Part shown: positions 6,670 to 11,654 of the stretch, piece by piece | Numbering within the stretch: position 1 is the first letter of the stretch | Layout: each line of letters begins with the position of its first letter | Position numbers and translations under genes: made by a program | Notes under the pieces: model-generated | Seen by the model: the letters and a program-made list of their open reading frames with translations, nothing else | Database searches by the model: none | What the model was told of the DNA's origin: nothing | Source: Aquiflexum sp041749095 | GTDB lineage: Bacteria; Bacteroidota; Bacteroidia; Cytophagales; Cyclobacteriaceae | Assembly: GCF_041749095.1 (NCBI RefSeq) | Contig: NZ_JBGTCA010000267.1 | Location: forward strand, 1 to 11,654 | Direction: 5' to 3' | Length of the DNA stretch: 11,654 nucleotides

Positions 6670-8475
6670 ATGAAACCCACAGATACCAAAAACCCCGAGT
6701 ACTACCATAAAGTAGTTGATTGTCAATACGCTTGTCCTGCCCACACCCCTGTCCCTGAATATATCCGGCTGATAGCTGCCCAAAAATTCACAGAGGCCTA
6801 CATGATCAATTGGGAATCAAATGTTTTCCCCGGAGTATTGGGAAGGACTTGTGACCGTCCCTGTGAACCTGCCTGCCGTAGAGTTAGGGTCGAAGAGGAA
6901 CCTGTAGCAATCTGTAGACTGAAAAGAGTTGCTGCCGATAATAAAGGGGATGTAAAACAACATATGCCCCAAGGCCCCTTTCCCCCAAATGGAAAGAAAA
7001 TCGCTTTGGTCGGTGGCGGTCCGGCATCATTGACGGTTGCCAGAGATTTGGCGCCTTTGGGATATGAGATTCATCTTTTTGATGAACAGATAGCCGGTGG
7101 CGGAATGATGCGGAGTCAGATACCTTCCTTTAGACTTCCTGAAACAGTCCTCAATGAAGAAGTCAATTATATTTTGGACTTGGGGATCCATACGCAGTTT
7201 TTGACTTATGTAAAAAGTCTCAAAGAAGTCTTAAATCAGGACTATGATGCAGTATTTGTAGGAACCGGAGCTCCAAGAGGCCGAGACCTTCCAAAGCTTC
7301 CCGGAAGAAAGGAAGCAGATGCCCACATTCACATCGGTATAGAATGGCTGGCAAATGTAGCTTTTGAACATACCAAGTCCATCAACAAAAAAGTGATCGT
7401 TTTGGGCGGTGGCAATACTGCCATGGATTGTTGTAGAACATCGAGAAGGCTCGGTGGCAAGAATGTCAAAGTGGTTGTAAGGAGTCCTTTTGATGAAATG
7501 AAAGCATCTCCCTGGGAAAAAGAAGATGCAATTCATGAAGATATAGAAATCATCGATAATCATGTCCCTTTAAGTTTTGAGCATGAGAACGGTAAACTTA
7601 CAGGAATGAAATTCCAGAAAGTAAAAGCTGTCTATGATGAGAATGGCAAAAGGCAATTGCTTCCGACCGGAGAGGATGATGTCTTTATCGAAGCAGATGA
7701 GGTATTGATTGCCATTGGTCAGGAAAACAGTTTTCCCTGGATCGAAAGGGATCTGGGATTGCAGTTTGATAAATGGGATATGCCTGTAGTCGATGAAGTG
7801 ACTTTCCAATCAACCAACCCAAAGGTATTCTTTGGAGGTGATTCAGCCTTTGGCCCCAAGAATGTGATTACCGCGGTAGCCCATGGGCATCAGGCAGCGG
7901 TTTCCATACATCTTTTTTGTGATGGTGAGAGTCTATATGATAGACCTTCTCCCTACACCAACCTTATCAGTCAAAAAATGGGCATTCATGAGTGGAGTTA
8001 TGACAGCAGTGTGGCCATTGACCAAAGGTACATTGTTCCTCAGGCCAAAAAATCCATAACCTTAAAAGACAGGAAAAAAGAGGTTGAACTGGGATTCGAA
8101 ATTGCCACAGCCTATCGGGAAACCCAAAGATGTCTCAACTGTGATGTACAGACGGTATTCAAAGAAGATCGCTGTATTGAATGCGATGCCTGTATGGATG
8201 TCTGCCCAACCTCCTGCATTACCTTTACCACCAATGCCGAAGAACCTGAACTGAGACAAAAACTTTTGGTGCCTGCTGAAAACCTGGAGCAGGATCTTTT
8301 GGTATCCTCCGATCTGAAAACAGGAAGGGTGATGGTCAAAGATGAGGATGTCTGCCTTCATTGCGGACTTTGCGCCGAAAGATGTCCTACCTCAGCTTGG
8401 GATATGCAAAAGTTTTTTTATTCTGTCACCAAAGCCAATCAAATGTCAACCGCTTTTCCCCAAATTGAAAAATGA
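6670..8475 (+). CDS. GltD-like NAD(P)/FAD oxidoreductase with C-terminal 2[4Fe-4S] ferredoxin domain
   Basis: This 601-residue cytoplasmic flavoprotein has three parts. The N-terminal domain has Fe-S cysteines at 18 and 22 (CQYAC), 61, 65 and 69 (CDRPCEPAC) and 82, as in GltD, PreT and NfnB-like proteins. A flavin-binding Rossmann motif VGGGPASL (114-121) and a nucleotide-binding motif VLGGGNTAMDCC (244-255), followed by SRRLGG (258-263), suggest NAD(P)H use. A C-terminal ferredoxin domain has CIECDACMDVCP (502-513) and CLHCGLCAERCP (562-573), binding two [4Fe-4S] clusters, preceded by RCLNC (487-491). The usual third glycine of the FAD motif is a serine here. Its stop overlaps the korA start (ATGA), so the two are translationally coupled. 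It probably passes electrons between KorAB and NAD(P). It is not a glutamate synthase subunit by context, since no large subunit is adjacent. Confidence 0.88.
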   Translation: MKPTDTKNPEYYHKVVDCQYACPAHTPVPEYIRLIAAQKFTEAYMINWESNVFPGVLGRTCDRPCEPACRRVRVEEEPVAICRLKRVAADNKGDVKQHMPQGPFPPNGKKIALVGGGPASLTVARDLAPLGYEIHLFDEQIAGGGMMRSQIPSFRLPETVLNEEVNYILDLGIHTQFLTYVKSLKEVLNQDYDAVFVGTGAPRGRDLPKLPGRKEADAHIHIGIEWLANVAFEHTKSINKKVIVLGGGNTAMDCCRTSRRLGGKNVKVVVRSPFDEMKASPWEKEDAIHEDIEIIDNHVPLSFEHENGKLTGMKFQKVKAVYDENGKRQLLPTGEDDVFIEADEVLIAIGQENSFPWIERDLGLQFDKWDMPVVDEVTFQSTNPKVFFGGDSAFGPKNVITAVAHGHQAAVSIHLFCDGESLYDRPSPYTNLISQKMGIHEWSYDSSVAIDQRYIVPQAKKSITLKDRKKEVELGFEIATAYRETQRCLNCDVQTVFKEDRCIECDACMDVCPTSCITFTTNAEEPELRQKLLVPAENLEQDLLVSSDLKTGRVMVKDEDVCLHCGLCAERCPTSAWDMQKFFYSVTKANQMSTAFPQIEK

Positions 8476-10310
8476 GTCAATCCATCAATGATTTTATAGT
8501 CCGCTTCGCCAATGTAAACGGAACCGGTTCGGCCAGTGCCAACTATCTTTTTGCAAAAGCTATCTTCAGAATGGGAATCCCTGTTACACCCAAAAACATC
8601 TTCCCTTCCAATATCCAAGGCTTACCCACTTGGTATGAGGTGCGGGTAAGTGAAAAAGGATATTTGGGAAGAAGGGAAGGCATTGACCTGATGGTATCTG
8701 TCAATCCCCAGAGTATGGCCCAGGATGTCAAAAATGTCAAGCCGGGGGGATATTTTATGTATGACAGTACCAAAAAGCTCCCCGACCCTTATATCAGGGA
8801 AGATATCCATTATTTGGGTATCCCCATGATGGAGATGTCAAATCAGGCTTTTTCAGATCCCAGGAAAAGGCAACTCCTAAAAAACATCATCTATGTAGGG
8901 GCTTTGGCCAAATTGATCAACTTGGATATCGTTGAAGTAGAAAAGCTGATTGGGGAGCAGTTTGAAGGAAAAGCTTCACTCATTGAAGCCAATCATATAG
9001 CTCTAAAGTTGGGAATGGAATTCGTTGAGTCAAATTTTGACTTTCCATTACCATTTAGACTTGAAAGAAAAAATCTCGTGAAAGGTAAAATTCTCGTGGA
9101 TGGGAACACCGCTTGCGGTTTGGGTGCTGTTTATGGTGGGGCCACGGTTATGGCCTGGTACCCCATTACGCCTTCCACCTCAGTGGCAGAAGCCTTTGAA
9201 AAATATTGTGAAGAATATAGGATTGACCCTGAAACCGGGGAGAAAAGATTTGCCATTGTCCAAGCAGAAGATGAACTGGCAGCCATGGGAATGGTCATTG
9301 GGGCCAATTGGAATGGTGCCCGTGCATTTACCGCCACAAGCGGTCCTGGGGTATCATTGATGAATGAATTCTTAGGATTGGCCTATTTCGCAGAAGTCCC
9401 GGCTGTATTGGTGGATGTGCAGCGTGCAGGTCCAAGTACGGGGATGCCTACAAGAACACAGCAACCTGACCTGATGCTTGCAGCTTACGCATCCCATGGA
9501 GATACCAAACATGTGTTGCTTTTACCCAGCACTCCAAAAGAATGTTTTGAAATGACAGCGAAAAGTTTTGATCTGGCAGAGAGGCTGCAAACCCCCATCA
9601 TGGTGATGACCGACTTGGATTTGGGTATGAATGACCATATCAGTGACCCATTTGAATGGAATGATAAAAGGAAATATGACCGGGGCAAAGTATTAAATGC
9701 CGAAGAATTGGAGCATGTTGGCAGGTTTGGAAGATACTTGGACGTTGACGGTGATGGTATTCCATTCAGAACTTACCCCGGAACACACCCGACTAAAGGA
9801 GCTTTTTTCACCAGGGGCACTTCCCGTGATGAATATGCTGCTTACACAGAAGATGGTGCTGCATACAAAAGAAATATGGACAGACTGATGGTCAAATGGG
9901 AAACTGCCAAGAAAATCGTTCCTTCTGCACAGCTTTATCAAAAGAAATATCAAAGTCCTTATGGAATTTTGTTTTTTGGAACTTCTACTTTTTCTTCAGA
10001 AGAAGCTAAAGAATTACTTCAGGAAAAAGGCATTGAAGTGGATGCCATTCGGATCAAAGCGTTCCCTTTTGGAGCTGAGGTGTTGGAATTTGTCCACTCC
10101 CATGAACTTGTTTTTGTCATTGAGCAAAACAGGGATGCGCAGATGCGCAGCATGATGATGATAGAGATGGAAACCAATCCTGCCAAACTGATACCTGTTT
10201 TGAATTATGACGGTATGCCGATCACTGCAGATGCCATCAAAAACCAGATTACTAATCACCTCCAACAATTTAAAAACCTAAATCATGAGTTATCTAAAAC
10301 CACAGTTTAG
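8472..10310 (+). CDS. korA: 2-oxoacid:acceptor oxidoreductase, fused gamma-alpha subunit (probably 2-oxoglutarate)
   Basis: This 612-residue subunit belongs to a thiamine-pyrophosphate enzyme that decarboxylates a 2-oxoacid to its acyl-CoA and passes electrons to Fe-S acceptors. Residues 1 to about 190 are the gamma domain (FANVNGTGSASANYLFAKA at 12-30). From about 205 the alpha (pyrimidine-binding) domain has GNTACGLGAVYGG (211-223), the signature YPITPSTSVAE (230-240), and AEDELAA (265-271) with the glutamate expected to activate thiamine. The C-terminal domain runs from about 490 to 600. The gamma-alpha fusion is the same architecture as mycobacterial KorA. The YPITPST motif and the KorB partner favour 2-oxoglutarate over pyruvate, but substrate is not proven. 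The start overlaps the flavoprotein stop by 4 nt, and the end overlaps korB by 26 nt. Confidence 0.9.
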   Translation: MSQSINDFIVRFANVNGTGSASANYLFAKAIFRMGIPVTPKNIFPSNIQGLPTWYEVRVSEKGYLGRREGIDLMVSVNPQSMAQDVKNVKPGGYFMYDSTKKLPDPYIREDIHYLGIPMMEMSNQAFSDPRKRQLLKNIIYVGALAKLINLDIVEVEKLIGEQFEGKASLIEANHIALKLGMEFVESNFDFPLPFRLERKNLVKGKILVDGNTACGLGAVYGGATVMAWYPITPSTSVAEAFEKYCEEYRIDPETGEKRFAIVQAEDELAAMGMVIGANWNGARAFTATSGPGVSLMNEFLGLAYFAEVPAVLVDVQRAGPSTGMPTRTQQPDLMLAAYASHGDTKHVLLLPSTPKECFEMTAKSFDLAERLQTPIMVMTDLDLGMNDHISDPFEWNDKRKYDRGKVLNAEELEHVGRFGRYLDVDGDGIPFRTYPGTHPTKGAFFTRGTSRDEYAAYTEDGAAYKRNMDRLMVKWETAKKIVPSAQLYQKKYQSPYGILFFGTSTFSSEEAKELLQEKGIEVDAIRIKAFPFGAEVLEFVHSHELVFVIEQNRDAQMRSMMMIEMETNPAKLIPVLNYDGMPITADAIKNQITNHLQQFKNLNHELSKTTV

Positions 10311-11337
10311 ACACCCTAAGCTTCCAAAAAATAAAATCGGATATACCATCAAGGAATATGAGGGTCCTTTGTCCACACTTTGCGCCGGCTGTGGTCATGA
10401 CAGCATCAGCGCAGCCATTGTACAGGCATGTTTTGAAATGTCCGTAGAACCACATAAAGTGGCCAAGATTTCCGGAATCGGATGTTCCTCTAAGACCCCA
10501 TCCTACTTTTTGGGCAATTCACATGGCTTTAACTCGGTCCATGGTAGGATGCCTTCAGTAGCGACGGGAGCAAGTATGTCCAATAAAGACATGGTGTATT
10601 TTGGGGTTTCCGGTGATGGTGATTCAGCATCGATTGGTATGGGGCAATTTGTCCATGTCATCCGAAGAAACCTGAACATGGTTTATATTGTCATGAACAA
10701 CGGCTGTTATGGACTGACCAAAGGCCAGGATTCTGCCACTGCTGACCAAGGTTCCAAAAGCAAAGCAGGCTCCATCAATCCTTTTCAGGCCATCGATCTG
10801 GCAAGTCTGGCGATTGAATTGGGGGCACCGTTTGTTGCCCAGAGCTTTAGCGGAGACAAACAGCAGTTGGTACCCATCATCAAAGCAGCTATGCACCACA
10901 AGGGATTTGCATTTATAAATGTCATTTCTCCTTGCGTCACCTTTAACAATAATGCTGGATCTACCAAGTCCTACGATTATGTCAGACAGCATATTGAGGC
11001 AACTTCCACTTTGGATTTTGTACCGGAAATGCCTGCCATTACTACCAAATATGACCAAGGTAAATCAACCAAAGTGGCTTTGCATGATGGGTCTATCATT
11101 CAACTCAATAAACTGGCAACAGATTGGAATCCTGAGGATAGGCTTTCTGTAGTTAATGCCCTACAACAGGCGAGATTGAAAAATGAAATCCTCACAGGAC
11201 TACTTTATGTCAATACAGAATGGAATGACCTTCACGGAACTTTGAATACCTGCAAAACACCGTTAAATAAATTGACAGAAAAAGATCTATGTCCGGGAGA
11301 GGAAATTTTGGAAGGAATTAATTCGGGATTTCGGTAA
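10285..11337 (+). CDS. korB: 2-oxoacid:acceptor oxidoreductase, beta subunit (probably 2-oxoglutarate)
   Basis: This 350-residue beta subunit carries the thiamine pyrophosphate and one [4Fe-4S] cluster of the KorAB enzyme. Cluster ligands are probably Cys33 and Cys36 (CAGCGH), Cys67 (GIGCSS) and Cys217 (ISPCVTF). The thiamine/magnesium motif runs from GDGDSASIG (110-118) to MNNGCYGLTKGQ (137-148), and the YGLTKGQ tail is characteristic of 2-oxoglutarate-type enzymes. VHGRMPSVATG (85-95) is also typical. With only one cluster, it needs an external or partner electron acceptor, which the ferredoxin domain of the first gene could supply. Length is normal and all key residues are present. It is the last gene of the operon, with a terminator about 125 nt downstream. 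In aerobes such an enzyme can replace or supplement 2-oxoglutarate dehydrogenase in the citric acid cycle. Confidence 0.91.
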   Translation: MSYLKPQFRHPKLPKNKIGYTIKEYEGPLSTLCAGCGHDSISAAIVQACFEMSVEPHKVAKISGIGCSSKTPSYFLGNSHGFNSVHGRMPSVATGASMSNKDMVYFGVSGDGDSASIGMGQFVHVIRRNLNMVYIVMNNGCYGLTKGQDSATADQGSKSKAGSINPFQAIDLASLAIELGAPFVAQSFSGDKQQLVPIIKAAMHHKGFAFINVISPCVTFNNNAGSTKSYDYVRQHIEATSTLDFVPEMPAITTKYDQGKSTKVALHDGSIIQLNKLATDWNPEDRLSVVNALQQARLKNEILTGLLYVNTEWNDLHGTLNTCKTPLNKLTEKDLCPGEEILEGINSGFR

Positions 11338-11389
11338 AAATCAGAAATCTATCATTGGTTCGAAGATAACGTAGGTGACACTGATTTAT

Positions 11390-11426
11390 TTATCTGTGAA
11401 TATCTGCAATATCAGCGTCATCAGCG
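11390..11426. repeat. Short 9-10 bp direct-repeat tract downstream of korB
   Basis: Four imperfect units follow one another: TTATCTGTG (11390), AATATCTGC (11399), AATATCAGCG (11408) and TCATCAGCG (11418). They form a stretch between the korB stop and the terminator. I associate strings like ATCAGCGTCATCAGCGTTC with intergenic repeats in Bacteroidota, but only this copy is visible. No reading frame or hairpin explains it. The remaining part of the gap, 11338-11389, shows nothing clear. Confidence 0.5.
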
Positions 11427-11460
11427 TTCTATTCAGAATGTAAAAGTGAGTTTATAGGCA

Positions 11461-11493
11461 AAAAAAAACCGGATTCTAGATCCGGCTTTTTTT
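11461..11493. terminator. Bidirectional intrinsic terminator
   Basis: CCGGAT (11469-11474) pairs with ATCCGG (11480-11485) around a TCTAG loop. Eight A residues precede the stem and CTTTTTTT follows it, so a hairpin plus U-tract forms on either strand. On the plus strand it would end the flavoprotein-korAB operon. On the minus strand it would end the lipoprotein gene, whose stop lies 5 nt away at 11499. Confidence 0.9.
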
Positions 11494-11498
11494 AGGTT

Positions 11499-11654
11499 TT
11501 AATCTTTTTTGATCTCAACTTCCAGCTTTTTGGTTTTTACCGAGCCGCCGTCAGAACTGATTTTAATTTGAGTATCTGCTTCTTTTTCAGATTTGACTTC
11601 AATTGTAGTCTCTTTTACTGTTTCTTTTGCAGGTTTGTTATTGCAGCCAAAAGC
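11499..11654 (-). CDS. Small lipoprotein, C-terminal part (5' end beyond window)
   Basis: The last 51 residues of a minus-strand gene are visible, ending at a TAA (11501-11499). The visible part begins AFGCNNKPAKETVKET. AFGC, just before a hydrophilic stretch, looks like the end of a lipoprotein signal peptide with the acylated cysteine at 11645-11643, although position -3 is Ala rather than the commoner Leu. The remainder is rich in Lys and Glu (KSEKEADTQIKISSDGGSVK), consistent with a mature surface or periplasmic peptide of about 48 residues. The frame is open to the edge and is followed at once by a good terminator. No function can be assigned. Confidence 0.6.
   Translation of the reverse strand, partial: AFGCNNKPAKETVKETTIEVKSEKEADTQIKISSDGGSVKTKKLEVEIKKD

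Noticed and set aside
6670..8475. Glutamate synthase small subunit (gltD).
   Set aside because: The N-terminal domains match that family, but the added two-cluster ferredoxin domain and the overlap with korAB, with no gltB, point to a different role.
10624..11058. Minus-strand open frame of 144 codons.
   Set aside because: It lies entirely antisense to korB, whose motifs are intact, and its translation shows no recognisable domain.

Overview
The window looks like chromosomal DNA of an aerobic, pigmented member of the Bacteroidota, most likely a Cyclobacteriaceae-type organism. The grounds are a low to moderate GC content, start codons without clear Shine-Dalgarno sequences, candidate promoters of the Bacteroidota TTTG / TAnnTTTG type, and short-period intergenic repeats of a kind I associate with this group. 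The genus is a guess; no rRNA or marker gene is present.

Layout: (1) Positions 1-440 hold no convincing gene but carry a 61-bp tandem repeat with a palindromic core, flanked by a related outer copy. (2) Positions 441-2808 (+) encode a family-4-type glycosyltransferase and an overlapping DegT/DnrJ-type sugar aminotransferase, apparently the end of a surface-polysaccharide operon. (3) Positions 2809-2924 separate convergent genes and hold a heptanucleotide (ACTGAAC-like) repeat tract. (4) Positions 6436-2925 (-) form a two-gene unit: a large carotenoid cleavage oxygenase (743 aa, four predicted iron-binding histidines, an extra segment of about 80 aa) followed 5 nt later by a six-helix membrane-anchored class III adenylyl cyclase. 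(5) Positions 6670-11337 (+), divergent from the oxygenase, form a tightly overlapping three-gene operon: a GltD-like NAD(P)/FAD flavoprotein with a C-terminal two-cluster ferredoxin domain, then korA (fused gamma-alpha) and korB of a 2-oxoacid (probably 2-oxoglutarate):ferredoxin oxidoreductase. (6) After a 9-10 bp repeat and a bidirectional terminator, the 3' end of a minus-strand gene for a small charged lipoprotein runs off the right edge.

The two most interesting ideas are these. First, the oxygenase-cyclase pair could be a signalling unit in which an apocarotenoid made by the oxygenase controls the membrane domain of the cyclase. Second, the flavoprotein-KorAB operon could encode a self-contained, NAD(P)-linked 2-oxoglutarate oxidoreductase that needs no free ferredoxin. 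Both are inferences from gene order and domain content. The individual enzyme assignments are much firmer than the proposed links.
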